Source: Candidatus Methylomirabilota bacterium (GTDB lineage Bacteria; Methylomirabilota; Methylomirabilia; Methylomirabilales; Methylomirabilaceae). Taken from it: DNA of 64,000 nucleotides. Location: assembly GCA_003104975.1 (NCBI GenBank), contig PQAM01000008.1:495417-559416 (forward strand), in the 5' to 3' direction. Both the position numbers and the translations under genes were made by a program. Of this stretch, positions 1 through 8,570 are shown piece by piece. The notes below the pieces were generated by a model that was given only the letters and a program-made list of their open reading frames with translations, searched no databases and had not been told where the DNA came from. How positions within the stretch are numbered: the stretch's first letter is position 1; each line of letters starts with the position of its first letter.

Positions 1-438
1 ACCAAGGGGATGGTCGGCGGTCAGGTTGTCGATATGCTGAATGAGGACCGGGAGGTCGATTTAGCGACGCTGCAGTATCTGCATACGCACAAGACCGGCG
101 CCCTGATCCGCGGTTGCCTCCGGGTCGGCGGCATTCTCGGGTCAGCCGGGCCGGATCAACTGGACGCCCTGACCCGATACGGCGAGCGGATCGGACTGGC
201 CTTTCAGATCGTAGACGACATCCTGGATCTGGAGGGAAGCCTGGAGGCCCTGGGGAAGCAGGCCGGAAGCGATCTCCGAAAGAACAAGGCCACCTTTCCG
301 GCCCTGCTTGGGATCGAGGAGTCGCGGCGATGGGCCCATCGCCTGGTGTCGGAGGCGAAAGAGAGCCTTGCCCTCTTCGGCGACCGCGGGATGGTACTCG
401 GCGCCATTGCCGATTTTGTCGTGATGCGGCAGAGGTGA
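1..438 (+). CDS. ispA: Polyprenyl (farnesyl/geranylgeranyl) diphosphate synthase, C-terminal part
   Basis: The frame is open from base 1, so the gene starts outside the window and only about 145 C-terminal residues remain (family usually near 295). The family condenses isopentenyl diphosphate with allylic diphosphates in the cytoplasm to make isoprenoid precursors. The second aspartate-rich magnesium site is visible as FQIVDDILD, followed by the conserved lysine stretch KQAGSDLRKNKATFP. Product chain length cannot be read because the first DDxxD region is missing. The tlyA start follows 6 bp after the stop, an arrangement (ispA, tlyA, nadK, recN) common in bacteria, usually with dxs in between; dxs is absent here. 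Confidence 0.9.
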   Translation, partial: TKGMVGGQVVDMLNEDREVDLATLQYLHTHKTGALIRGCLRVGGILGSAGPDQLDALTRYGERIGLAFQIVDDILDLEGSLEALGKQAGSDLRKNKATFPALLGIEESRRWAHRLVSEAKESLALFGDRGMVLGAIADFVVMRQR

Positions 439-444
439 TGACGG

Positions 445-1500
445 ATGGCCGCGTTAAGCCGGCGCCTGCCCTCGGATGCCGACGGCCCGATCGTAAAAAA
501 GATCGGTCGGATTCGACTGGATCTCGCGATGCAGATGCAAGGACTGGTTGCGAGCCGCGAACGGGCCAAGGCGCTGATCCTGGCTGGGGTGGTCCTGGTG
601 AACGGCCAACCGGCAGACAAGGCTGGGACGATGGTAGCCTCCGACGCGCAGATCGACCTGATGGTTCCGGAGCACCCCTATGTCGGACGCGGGGGTGTCA
701 AGCTGCGCGGTGCGCTGGAGCGGTTCGCCGTACCCGTCACCGGGCGTGTCTGTCTTGATCTCGGCGCGTCAACCGGCGGGTTTACCGACTGTCTGCTTCA
801 ACATGGCGCGGCTCACGTCTACGCCGTTGATGTGGGGCGCGGGCAGCTCGATGTCAAACTCAGAGCCGATCCGCGAGTCACTGTCATGGAACGGACCCAC
901 GCCCTCACGCTGCTGCCGACCGATTTCCCGGATCGGCCGGACCTTGCCACCGTAGATCTGTCATTTATCTCTTTGACCTCAATCCTCCCGATTCTCCCAT
1001 CGCTGCTAACCGATTCCGGTGACATCCTGGCGCTGATCAAACCGCAGTTCGAGGTCGGGAAGGGGCACGTCGGCAAAGGGGGCGTGGTTCGTGATCGGCA
1101 GGCACATCGGCTGGTGATCACGAAGGTCGGTCGGCGAGCCGTTGAATTGGGGTTGCGGATTTGTGGCGCCGCCCCCTCCTGTCTGCTGGGCCCTAAAGGC
1201 AACCGCGAGTTTTTCATTTATTTGCGCAAGACCTCATGCGCCAGTGGTGTACCCATGGAGATGCCAGTCCGAGCCCCCTCACCTCCATCTTCTCCGCACC
1301 CAGAGGGTACCCGGGGAGAGGAGTTCTTCATTATTAACCCCTCGCCCCCATTTGGGGGAGAGGGCAAGGGTGAGGGGGGCGCATCGAGCGGGCTCGGAGG
1401 AGGTCTGACGCCGGAAGAAGCCGCCGAACAGGCCCTTGGGTCAGATTCTTCACAGACCGTAGGGGCCTGTCCTGAGTTTAATCGAAGGGGAGACCGATGA
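445..1500 (+). CDS. tlyA: TlyA-family rRNA 2'-O-methyltransferase (hemolysin A family) with repeat-derived C-terminal tail
   Basis: The family methylates cytidine ribose in 16S/23S rRNA. An S4 RNA-binding domain lies near residues 20-80 (LVASRERAKALILAGVVLVN), followed by an FtsJ-like Rossmann fold with the SAM site CLDLGASTGGFTDCLL, then DLSFISLTSILP and LIKPQFEVGK. The normal family end is recognisable at about residue 262 (GPKGNREFFIYLRK). The frame then continues about 89 residues through a nested inverted repeat (1274-1378), giving a Pro/Gly-rich tail unlike the family. The 351-residue length is therefore abnormal. The ATG at 445 has GAGGTGATG upstream; the stop overlaps the nadK start as ATGA. 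Confidence 0.88.
   Translation: MAALSRRLPSDADGPIVKKIGRIRLDLAMQMQGLVASRERAKALILAGVVLVNGQPADKAGTMVASDAQIDLMVPEHPYVGRGGVKLRGALERFAVPVTGRVCLDLGASTGGFTDCLLQHGAAHVYAVDVGRGQLDVKLRADPRVTVMERTHALTLLPTDFPDRPDLATVDLSFISLTSILPILPSLLTDSGDILALIKPQFEVGKGHVGKGGVVRDRQAHRLVITKVGRRAVELGLRICGAAPSCLLGPKGNREFFIYLRKTSCASGVPMEMPVRAPSPPSSPHPEGTRGEEFFIINPSPPFGGEGKGEGGASSGLGGGLTPEEAAEQALGSDSSQTVGACPEFNRRGDR
1274..1378. repeat. Nested inverted repeat inside the 3' end of tlyA
   Basis: The outer arms CCCCCTCACC (1274-1283) and GGTGAGGGGG (1369-1378) are perfectly complementary. An inner hairpin, CCCTCGCCCCCA paired with TGGGGGAGAGGG, lies at about 1339-1364. The element is translated in frame as the odd tail of TlyA. 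Its look is that of an intergenic repeat that has entered the gene; copy number in the genome cannot be judged here. Confidence 0.8.
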
Positions 1501-2351
1501 AACGGATCGGCATCATCGCCAAGCTCCACAAGCCGGAGGCCAGGACCATTCTTCAGGAGTTGTTGCCGTGGCTAGCGGCCAGGGGTGTGGAGGCCGTTCC
1601 GGATGAAGAGACCGCGAAACTGGCCGGAATCGGCGGCGCTCAGCCGAAGCCTGATCTGCCCCGGCTGGTCGATCTCCTGCTGGTCCTGGGAGGCGATGGA
1701 ACCTTTCTGTCGGTGGCGCGGCTGGTCGGGACGCGTGACGTGCCGATCCTGGGCGTCAACCTGGGCGGCCTTGGGTTCTTGACCGAGGTGACGCTGGAGG
1801 AGATCTACTCCACCCTGGAGGCCGTGTTACAGGGAACCTATGAGGTGACCCAGCGGATCCTGTTGACCGCAACAGTCTATCGGCAGGGGGAGCGGATCGC
1901 CGAGTATGTTGCGCTGAATGACGCCGTCATCAATAAGGGTGTGCTGGCCCGCATGATCGAATTGGAAACCTACATCGACGGACAATATGTCACCACCTTC
2001 CGCGCCGACGGCCTCATCCTCTCCACCCCGACCGGTTCGACCGCCTACTGTCTGGCGGCCGGCGGACCGATCGTCTACCCGACCCTTCGTGCGCTCGTCA
2101 TGGCCCCCATCTGTCCTCATACCCTGACCCTCCGTCCCATCGTGATCCCGGATACCGCGAAGATCGAGATCGTCCAGAACTCGACGGACGAGAATACCTG
2201 TCTGACCATGGACGGTCAGGTCGGGTTTACCCTTCGCCATCGCGACGTGATCAAGGTTATGCGTTCGGATCACACCATCACGCTGCTCAAGGCGCCCGGA
2301 AAAGACTACTTTCAGATCCTTCGTGCCAAGCTGCATTGGGGCGAACGGTAG
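1497..2351 (+). CDS. nadK: NAD kinase
   Basis: Phosphorylates NAD at the 2' position to NADP in the cytoplasm, using ATP or polyphosphate. The diacylglycerol-kinase-like GGDGT motif is present (LVLGGDGTFLSVARL, about residue 62), followed by GVNLGGLGFLTE and the NAD-binding STPTGSTAYCLAAGGP. At 284 residues it has normal family length. The ATG overlaps the tlyA stop by four bases (ATGA), indicating translational coupling; recN follows after 3 bp. Confidence 0.95.
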   Translation: MKRIGIIAKLHKPEARTILQELLPWLAARGVEAVPDEETAKLAGIGGAQPKPDLPRLVDLLLVLGGDGTFLSVARLVGTRDVPILGVNLGGLGFLTEVTLEEIYSTLEAVLQGTYEVTQRILLTATVYRQGERIAEYVALNDAVINKGVLARMIELETYIDGQYVTTFRADGLILSTPTGSTAYCLAAGGPIVYPTLRALVMAPICPHTLTLRPIVIPDTAKIEIVQNSTDENTCLTMDGQVGFTLRHRDVIKVMRSDHTITLLKAPGKDYFQILRAKLHWGER

Positions 2352-2354
2352 ACC

Positions 2355-4070
2355 GTGCTTCGTGAGCTCCACATTACGAATTTCGCCCTGATCGACGACC
2401 TCCGGGTAGAGTTCGGCCCGGGCTTGAATGTCCTGACCGGCGAGACCGGCGCAGGAAAGTCGATTATCATTGACGCCTTGGGGCTGGCGCTGGGGATGAG
2501 GGGCGAGGCAGAGCAGATCCGCACAGGGGCCGACGGGACGATAGTAGAAGCCGCATTCGATGACTGCGACGAGGAGGCGTATGGACTGCTCGCCGACAGC
2601 GGCATCGAGCATTCGTCGGACGAGTGCCTGCTCATCCGACGCGTCCTGCTGCGGGGGGGGAAGAGCAAGGCCTACCTGAACGGCCGACTGTCGTCGTCGG
2701 CGTCGCTCCGAAATCTTGGCGAACTGCTGGTCGACGTCCATGGCCAGCATCAGGGGATCGCGCTGACCCAGCCTTCCCGCCAGCGGCTGCTCCTCGATGC
2801 CTATGCCGGTCTGACGGATGATGTGGCGGCCTTCCGTGAACTCTACGGCAGGCAGCAGACCATGAGGGTGGAGTTGGCGGCGCTGCGCGCGGGTGAGCGG
2901 GAGAAGGCGCAACGCCTTGATCAGCTCCAGTATCAGCAAACAGAGATCGCGGCCGCGCGACTTACCGAGGGGGAGGAAGAGGATCTGATCCAGGAGCGGA
3001 CGATCCTCACGCACGCCGAACGGCTGCACGCGGCGGCGCATCTGGGATACGAGGGTCTGTATGGCGAGCAGGGATCGGTGGCGGGGCGCCTGGCCGCGGT
3101 TATTTCGAAATTGAAGGATGCGCAGCGCATCGATCCCAGGCTGCAAGGGGTGATCGATGCCTGTGAGGCCGCCATCGCATCGGTTGAGGATGCGGCGGCC
3201 CAGCTCAGAGACTATCGGGAGGGCGTCGCATTCGACCCGGAGCGTCTGGAACAGGTGGAGGGACGCCTGCACGAGATCGGTAAACTGAAGCGGAAATACG
3301 GCGGCTCGATCGCCGAGATCGTCGCATATGCGACCTCAGCCGAAGCGGAGTTGGAACGCCTGACGGGTTCAGAGGAGCGCAGCCGGCAGGTTGAGCAGGA
3401 ACTGTCGGCACTGGAAGAGACGATCACGCAGCGGGCGGCTGACCTGACCACGCGCCGCAAGGCGGCGGCCGTGCGGCTGGCCGCAGCGATCCAGGAGGAG
3501 CTACAAGCTCTGAAGATGGAGAAGGCGGCATTTGCCGTTCGAGTCACATCCCATGGCGAGTCCGGAGATTCCGGTATGGAGGCCCATGGAGCTGACGACG
3601 TGGAATTCCTGATCGCCCCGAATCCGGGTGAAGAGCTGAAGCCGCTGGGCCGCATCGCCTCCGGCGGCGAGCTGTCTCGCGTGATGCTGGCTGTTAAAGC
3701 GATCCTTGCGGTGTCCGATCGAATTTCAACACTGGTCTTTGACGAGGTGGACGTGGGGATCGGCGGCAGTATGGCTGCGGTGGTAGGTCAGAAGCTTTGG
3801 GCGATTGCAAAAGAGCGGCAGGTCCTCTCAATCACGCATCTACCACAGATCGCAGCCTTGGCGGACCGTCATTTTGCTATTGTCAAGCGTGTCGGGGGCG
3901 CTCGGACCGATATCACCGTTCGGATGCTGAAGGGTGAAGACCGGATTCGCGAGATTGCCCGGATGCTCGGCGCCCAGGAGCGCTCGGATACCCCACTGAA
4001 TCACGCCCGGGAAATCCTGGAGATTGCCCGACAGTGGAAGACCGCCCGGGCAACGGGCGCTTCTGCTTGA
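2355..4070 (+). CDS. recN: DNA repair protein RecN
   Basis: SMC-like ATPase acting in double-strand break repair on the nucleoid. The Walker A site GETGAGKS is at about residue 30, a long central region rich in Glu/Arg/Leu fits the antiparallel coiled coil, and the C-terminal ABC signature and Walker B are present (GRIASGGELSRVMLA, then TLVFDEVDVGIGG, then SITHLPQIAALAD). The 571-residue length fits the family. The start is GTG at 2355; no ATG lies nearby in frame before the conserved N-terminus LRELHITNFALIDD. The stop codon TGA is embedded in the -35 box of the next promoter. Confidence 0.95.
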   Translation: MLRELHITNFALIDDLRVEFGPGLNVLTGETGAGKSIIIDALGLALGMRGEAEQIRTGADGTIVEAAFDDCDEEAYGLLADSGIEHSSDECLLIRRVLLRGGKSKAYLNGRLSSSASLRNLGELLVDVHGQHQGIALTQPSRQRLLLDAYAGLTDDVAAFRELYGRQQTMRVELAALRAGEREKAQRLDQLQYQQTEIAAARLTEGEEEDLIQERTILTHAERLHAAAHLGYEGLYGEQGSVAGRLAAVISKLKDAQRIDPRLQGVIDACEAAIASVEDAAAQLRDYREGVAFDPERLEQVEGRLHEIGKLKRKYGGSIAEIVAYATSAEAELERLTGSEERSRQVEQELSALEETITQRAADLTTRRKAAAVRLAAAIQEELQALKMEKAAFAVRVTSHGESGDSGMEAHGADDVEFLIAPNPGEELKPLGRIASGGELSRVMLAVKAILAVSDRISTLVFDEVDVGIGGSMAAVVGQKLWAIAKERQVLSITHLPQIAALADRHFAIVKRVGGARTDITVRMLKGEDRIREIARMLGAQERSDTPLNHAREILEIARQWKTARATGASA

Positions 4071-4096
4071 CAGAAGGGGCGCAGGCCGTTTATAAT
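4067..4096 (+). promoter_or_regulatory. Consensus sigma70 promoter of rplU
   Basis: TTGACA (4067-4072) and TATAAT (4091-4096) are both perfect consensus hexamers with an 18-bp spacer. The -35 box shares bases with the recN stop codon. Transcription from about 4103 would give a roughly 80-nt leader before rplU. Confidence 0.85.
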
Positions 4097-4127
4097 AATT
4101 TACGGAAAAGTGTCCCCAGCTAAGCGA

Positions 4128-4146
4128 GGGAGGCCGGCGGCCTCCC
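4128..4146 (+). promoter_or_regulatory. Perfect hairpin in the rplU leader
   Basis: GGGAGGCC, GGC loop, GGCCTCCC forms an 8-bp perfect stem between the promoter and the ribosome site (AGGAGGAG, 4171-4178). No uridine tract follows, so a simple terminator is unlikely. A ribosomal-protein leader element or processing site is possible; this is inference. Confidence 0.5.
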
Positions 4147-4184
4147 GTCCCTGTTTAAGGGTGTCGAGTGAGGAGGAGTAGATC

Positions 4185-4496
4185 GTGTACGCAATTATCG
4201 AGTCTGGAGGCAAGCAGCGCCGTGTTAGTCCTGGCGCGCTGGTCACTCTCGAAAAGATTGAGGGTGAGGCCGGGACGCAGGTCGAGCTGCCGAACGTCCT
4301 GATGGTGGCCGATGGCGACCAGGTGAAGATCGGTACCCCTTACGTACAGGGCGCTGCGGTGGTGAGTGAGATCGTCCGGCAGGGACGTGGGCCCAAGGTG
4401 ACGATCTTCAAGTTCAAACGGCGAAAGCGCTATCGACGGACGCAGGGCCACCGCCAGGCGCAGACGACGTTACGAGTCACAGAAATTAGGGGTTAG
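4185..4496 (+). CDS. rplU: 50S ribosomal protein L21
   Basis: Structural protein of the large ribosomal subunit that binds 23S rRNA. The N-terminus MYAIIESGGKQ and the basic stretch FKFKRRKRYRRTQGHRQ are family hallmarks, and 103 residues is normal. The start is GTG at 4185, 6 bp after a strong AGGAGGAG site. The last codons (RG-stop) are made from the first bases of the downstream G-rich repeat. It is first gene of the classic rplU-rpmA-obgE unit. Confidence 0.97.
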   Translation: MYAIIESGGKQRRVSPGALVTLEKIEGEAGTQVELPNVLMVADGDQVKIGTPYVQGAAVVSEIVRQGRGPKVTIFKFKRRKRYRRTQGHRQAQTTLRVTEIRG

Positions 4497-4552
4497 GGGT
4501 TGGGGGCTGGGGCAAAGAAGAAGCCTTTGCTAACCCCTAGCCCCCATCCCCT
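4488..4552 (+). repeat. Intergenic G-rich/C-rich tandem-armed inverted repeat (rplU-rpmA)
   Basis: Units of the type TTAGGGG/TTGGGGG/CTGGGG are followed after a short loop by TAACCCC/TAGCCCCC/ATCCCC. The arms can pair imperfectly; the G-rich arm alone has four G-runs. It belongs to a set of six with the same order (G-rich arm first in the transcript) in this window. Confidence 0.8.
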
Positions 4553-4576
4553 GTATCCTGTATTTGGAGGTGAAGA

Positions 4577-4831
4577 ATGGCACATAAAAAAGGAATGGGA
4601 AGCTCCCGGAACGGCCGGGATAGCGCAGGCCAGCGGCTGGGCATGAAGGCTGCGGCGGGGCAGGTGGTTTCGGCGGGGAGTATCCTGATCCGCCAGCGTG
4701 GGACCCGCTTCAAGCCGGGCAAGAATGTCGGGATCGGCTCAGACGATACGCTGTTTGCCAAGGTGCCCGGTGTCGTCACGGTGGAGCACCGCGGGGGGCA
4801 AGGCCGTTTCCTCAGCGTCATCGGTGGTTAA
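4577..4831 (+). CDS. rpmA: 50S ribosomal protein L27
   Basis: Large-subunit protein whose N-terminus reaches the peptidyl transferase centre. [16 protein letters not shown] and the following [14 protein letters not shown] segment (here [22 protein letters not shown]) are diagnostic. Length 84 residues is normal. The ATG is preceded by TTTGGAGGTGAAGA. It has the direct AHKKG start rather than the cleaved N-terminal extension found in Firmicutes. Confidence 0.97.
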   Translation: MAHKKGMGSSRNGRDSAGQRLGMKAAAGQVVSAGSILIRQRGTRFKPGKNVGIGSDDTLFAKVPGVVTVEHRGGQGRFLSVIGG

Positions 4832-4911
4832 CGGAGAGGGTATAGGGGATAGGGTAGAGAGGGTGTGATGCCGCTTGCACCCTAAACCCTAGACCTTAAA
4901 CCTTAAACCCT
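4832..4911 (+). repeat. Intergenic tandem-armed inverted repeat (rpmA-obgE)
   Basis: GGGTATAGGGGATAGGG-type units lead into CCCTAAACCCTAGACC and two TTAAACC units. The G-rich arm is again first in the sense of transcription. The element fills nearly the whole gap between rpmA and obgE. Confidence 0.8.
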
Positions 4912-4920
4912 GATATCGTG

Positions 4921-6012
4921 ATGTTCGTCGATGAGGCCCGTATACAGGTTGAGGCAGGCGACGGCGGCCGGGGTTGTGTCAGTTTCCGGCGCGAGGCGCA
5001 TGTCCCTCGAGGCGGACCCGACGGCGGCGACGGCGGCGACGGCGGGAGCATCTACGTTGTCGCCAGCCGTTCATATCGGACTCTGAACGACCAGACGTAT
5101 CACCGGCATTACCGGGCCCAGGGGGGCGTGCATGGACGCGGAAAGACTATGCATGGCCGACGGGGCGCAGACCTGATCATTGCGGTCCCGCTTGGCACGG
5201 TAGTCGTCGATGACGAGACCGGAGAGCTGCTGGGCGATTTGGTTGAAGACGAACAACGGGTGTTGGTTGCCGGAGGCGGAAAGGGCGGTCGCGGCAATGC
5301 CCGCTTTGCCACCTCGGTGCGGCAAGCCCCCCGGTACGCCCAGCCCGGACAACCCGGACAGCGACGGCGGCTCCATCTTACCTTAAAACTGCTGGCTGAC
5401 GTCGGCCTGATCGGTCTCCCCAATGCCGGCAAATCGGCCCTGTTGTGCTGCATCTCGGCTGCCCATTCAAGGGTCGCCGACTACCCTTTCACGACACTGA
5501 CCCCGCACCTTGGAACTGTCGAGATCGATCCCATTGGCGCCTTCGTGGTGGCCGATATCCCCGGTCTGATCGAAGGCGCGTCGTCCGGCGCGGGTCTCGG
5601 GATCCGGTTCCTGCGTCATATTGAACGTACCTGCGTCCTGGCGCATCTCATTGATGTTTCCGATGCGGCGGACGATCCTCGGCACGCGCTGGCCGTTGTT
5701 GAAGAAGAGATGCGCGCGTTCGATCCCGAACTACTGAAGCGCCCTCGTATCATTGCTGCCAACAAAATCGATCTTCCCCACAATCGCCACCTCGCTGTGC
5801 TGCATGCACTGTGCGCAGAGCGGGGTCTTCCGCTGTTTCCGCTTTCGGCCATGACGGGTGAGGGGGTACAACCATTTATTCAGTTCCTGGCGGATCAGCT
5901 CAAGGGCAGTGACAAGTGGCGAGTGGCAGGTGACCAGCGTGAAGCTGGACATCCAGAACTCGCAATTCGGCACTCGAAAGATGATACGACAAGGCCGTTG
6001 AACATCCTATGA
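4921..6012 (+). CDS. obgE: Obg-family GTPase (ribosome assembly, CgtA)
   Basis: Essential GTPase associated with the 50S subunit. The N-terminal Gly-rich Obg fold (residues 1-158) includes VEAGDGGRGCVSFRREA and GGDGGDGGSI; the G domain has G1 GLPNAGKS, G2/switch YPFTTLTPHLG, G3 DIPGLIEGA and G4 NKID. The ATG at 4921 is preferred to an adjacent GTG at 4918. After the normal end (about residue 322) roughly 40 extra residues are encoded by a repeat-like stretch (5905-6003) rather than a recognisable Obg C-terminal domain. The stop overlaps the proB ATG. Confidence 0.95.
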   Translation: MFVDEARIQVEAGDGGRGCVSFRREAHVPRGGPDGGDGGDGGSIYVVASRSYRTLNDQTYHRHYRAQGGVHGRGKTMHGRRGADLIIAVPLGTVVVDDETGELLGDLVEDEQRVLVAGGGKGGRGNARFATSVRQAPRYAQPGQPGQRRRLHLTLKLLADVGLIGLPNAGKSALLCCISAAHSRVADYPFTTLTPHLGTVEIDPIGAFVVADIPGLIEGASSGAGLGIRFLRHIERTCVLAHLIDVSDAADDPRHALAVVEEEMRAFDPELLKRPRIIAANKIDLPHNRHLAVLHALCAERGLPLFPLSAMTGEGVQPFIQFLADQLKGSDKWRVAGDQREAGHPELAIRHSKDDTTRPLNIL

Positions 6013-7160
6013 GTCGAGGAACAGAATCATCAACTGACGCTCGACGCGTCATGCGAGAGGTCAAGCGGCTGGTGGTGAAGGTAGGCTCGGCCGTCCTCTC
6101 GAAGGGCGACATCGCCCTGCACCGGCCGACGCTGCAGCGGATCTGTCAGGAACTGGTCTGGCTCCAGAAAGGGGGACACCAGGTGGTCCTGGTCTCCTCC
6201 GGCGCCATACTGGCCGGGATGGATCGGCTTGGTCTGACCGAGCGGCCGGGGAGTATCCCGTTGAAACAGGCGGCTGCCGCAGTCGGTCAGAGCCTGCTGA
6301 TGCGTTGTTATGAGGAGGCGTTTGCGCCGCATGGTCAGAAACTAGGGCAACTCCTTCTCACCCAGGATGATTTTCGGTCTCGGCACCGGTACCTCAATGC
6401 GCGCAATACACTGTTTACGCTGCTGCACCTGGGGGTCCTTCCGATCATCAACGAAAACGACACAGTGGCCGTAGAAGAGATCAAGTTCGGGGACAATGAC
6501 CGGCTGTCGGCGTTGGTGGCGACGCTGCTTGGCGCGGACCTGTTGATCATTCTGACCGATCTGGACGGACTGTACACGGCCGATCCGAGGAAGGATCCTC
6601 ACGCCCAACTCGTCCACGAGGTCCCTCGACGATCCACGGGGCTCCACTTCTGGGCCGACGAGTCGGGAACCGGGCTTGGTACGGGCGGGATGGCCGCCAA
6701 GGTGAAAGCGGCGCGCGCGGCCGCGGCTGTCGGCGTTCCCACCATTATTGCCAACGGTCTGGTGGAGGGAAACCTGGAACGGATCATCTGCGGCGAGGCG
6801 GTCGGCACCGTCTTTCATGCGTCTGCGTCCAGGATGCGGAGCCGAAAGCGCTGGCTTGCATTTGCGACAATACATCGCGGACGGATCACGGTGGATGCCG
6901 GGGCCAGGGAAGCGCTTATCCGTAACGGCAAAAGCCTGCTCCCCTCCGGAATCATCTCGGTCGACGGCGACTTCGAAGGGGGCGACGTGGTCAGTCTCTG
7001 CGATACCGACGGCGTGGAATTCGCGAGGGGCGTGACGAACTATGATGCCGAACAGGCGCGTCGAATCAAGGGCATCAGGAGCGACCGGATCGAGGACGCG
7101 CTTGGCGTGAAGCCGTTCGATGAAGTGGTACATCGGGACAACCTGGTGATACTCGAGTAA
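6009..7160 (+). CDS. proB: Glutamate 5-kinase
   Basis: First step of proline synthesis: ATP-dependent phosphorylation of glutamate. An amino-acid-kinase domain covers about residues 15-260 (VVKVGSAVLS, VSSGAILAGM, NENDTVAVEEIKFGDND, GTGGMAAKVKAA), followed by a C-terminal PUA domain (about 285-370, GRITVDAGAREALI). At 383 residues it has the normal length for the PUA-containing form. Feedback inhibition by proline is known for the family. It overlaps obgE by four bases and is followed by proA. Confidence 0.95.
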   Translation: MSRGTESSTDARRVMREVKRLVVKVGSAVLSKGDIALHRPTLQRICQELVWLQKGGHQVVLVSSGAILAGMDRLGLTERPGSIPLKQAAAAVGQSLLMRCYEEAFAPHGQKLGQLLLTQDDFRSRHRYLNARNTLFTLLHLGVLPIINENDTVAVEEIKFGDNDRLSALVATLLGADLLIILTDLDGLYTADPRKDPHAQLVHEVPRRSTGLHFWADESGTGLGTGGMAAKVKAARAAAAVGVPTIIANGLVEGNLERIICGEAVGTVFHASASRMRSRKRWLAFATIHRGRITVDAGAREALIRNGKSLLPSGIISVDGDFEGGDVVSLCDTDGVEFARGVTNYDAEQARRIKGIRSDRIEDALGVKPFDEVVHRDNLVILE

Positions 7161-7164
7161 GAGC

Positions 7165-7261
7165 AGTGGCTAGTGGTAAGTGTTGAGTGAGTGGCCAGAG
7201 ATCTAACGCTTAACACTTCACACTTATCACTGAACACTTAACACTTCGCACTTAACACTGA
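7165..7261. repeat. Intergenic inverted repeat with AAGTGTTGAGTG-type units (proB-proA)
   Basis: One arm carries GTGGCTAGTGG, TAAGTGTTGAGTGAG; the other repeats AACACTTAACACTTCGCACTTAACACTGAA. The arms are complementary in part. A related pair occurs at 19059-19069 and 19245-19255. It fills the 119-bp gap between proB and proA. Confidence 0.7.
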
Positions 7262-7279
7262 ATACCGCAGGCTTCGACG

Positions 7280-8554
7280 GTGAGGGAAAACGTGACGGCA
7301 CAGATGGTGCGGGGGCTTGCAGAGGCCGCCCGGCTTGCGGTTCGAGAGCTTGCCATGGCGGTGCCCGAAGTGAAGAATCGGGCGCTGGGGGCCATGGCCG
7401 ATTCGTTGTGGGATGGTCGAGACACGATCCTCGCGGCAAACGCCATCGACCTGGCAGAGGCCCGGTCGGCTCGTCATCCGTCTGCGTTACTGGACCGGCT
7501 GGCGCTTGACGAAAGACGGATTGAGAAGATGGCGGCGGGCGTGCGACAGGTGGCGGCGCTTCCCGATCCTGTCGGAGAGATTACCGGGATGTGGCGTCGT
7601 CCCAACGGTCTGCTGGTAGGCCGGATGCGGGTACCGCTCGGCGTGATCGGCGTGATCTACGAGGCGAGGCCGGGGGTAACCGCCGATGCGGCGGCTCTTT
7701 GCCTGAAATCGGGCAATGCGGTCATGCTGAAGGGGGGTCGGGAGGCCATCCGCAGCAACCGGGTGATCAGCAATCTGCTGGCTGATGCCGCGGCGGCACA
7801 CGGCCTTCCCAAGGGTTGTGTCGCGTTCATCGATTCGATTGATCGGGAGGCGGTCAGCCATCTGCTCCAACTCGCGGGACTTGTCGACCTGATTATTCCC
7901 CGAGGAGGCGAGGAGTTGATCCGGACGGTACAGCGGACCTCGGCGATTCCGATCCTGGCCCACGACAAAGGGCTCTGTCACACCTACATCGACGAGGGGG
8001 CCGATCTGGTGATGGCCGAGGCGATCGCCTTCAACGCCAAGGTCGAGCGACCGGGCGTCTGCAACGCGATGGAGAGCCTGCTGGTCCATGAGCGGGTAGC
8101 CGGCGCCTTCTTGCCGCGGATCATCGGGCGGCTGCAGGAGGTGGGGGTTGAGGTCCGGGGCTGCCCCCGAACACAGGCCTTCGTCCAGGGTATCGGGGCT
8201 GCTGTCGAGGCGGACTGGGATACCGAGTATCTTGACCTGATTCTGTCCGTCAAGGTCGTCGGTTCGTTCGAGGAGGCGGTCGCGCACATTGCTACGCACG
8301 GCTCCGGTCTGGCCGAGGCGATCGTGACCGCAGACCACGGCCGGGCCATGCGTTTCCTGCGCGAGGTGGATGCCGGGGCCGTATTCGTCAACGCCTCCAC
8401 CCGCTTTACAGACGGCGGCGAATTCGGAATGGGAGCGGAGATGGGCATCAGTACCCAGAAACTCCACGCCCGTGGGCCGGTCGGCCTGACCGGATTGACC
8501 TGCGAGAAGTTTATTGTCTTCGGCGACGGCCAGGTGCGGGATTCAACCAAATGA
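7280..8554 (+). CDS. proA: Gamma-glutamyl phosphate reductase
   Basis: Second step of proline synthesis, reducing gamma-glutamyl phosphate to glutamate semialdehyde with NADPH. It is an aldehyde-dehydrogenase fold; the catalytic cysteine lies in KVERPGVCNAMESLLV (about residue 258) and the cofactor region includes GVIGVIYEARPGVT. Length 424 residues is normal. The start is a GTG at 7280; a second GTG at 7292 is also possible. It probably forms a unit with proB and, downstream, nadD. Confidence 0.95.
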   Translation: MRENVTAQMVRGLAEAARLAVRELAMAVPEVKNRALGAMADSLWDGRDTILAANAIDLAEARSARHPSALLDRLALDERRIEKMAAGVRQVAALPDPVGEITGMWRRPNGLLVGRMRVPLGVIGVIYEARPGVTADAAALCLKSGNAVMLKGGREAIRSNRVISNLLADAAAAHGLPKGCVAFIDSIDREAVSHLLQLAGLVDLIIPRGGEELIRTVQRTSAIPILAHDKGLCHTYIDEGADLVMAEAIAFNAKVERPGVCNAMESLLVHERVAGAFLPRIIGRLQEVGVEVRGCPRTQAFVQGIGAAVEADWDTEYLDLILSVKVVGSFEEAVAHIATHGSGLAEAIVTADHGRAMRFLREVDAGAVFVNASTRFTDGGEFGMGAEMGISTQKLHARGPVGLTGLTCEKFIVFGDGQVRDSTK

Positions 8555-8570
8555 TGTACGCAGCGCAGAC

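Noticed and set aside
1827..3272. 481-codon minus-strand open frame across nadK and recN
   Set aside because: It lies opposite two clearly coding genes; G+C-rich DNA gives such long antisense frames, and it has no recognisable sequence.
4100..4184. Known L21 leader RNA family
   Set aside because: Only a simple hairpin is visible; the known leader families from Firmicutes are not evidently matched.
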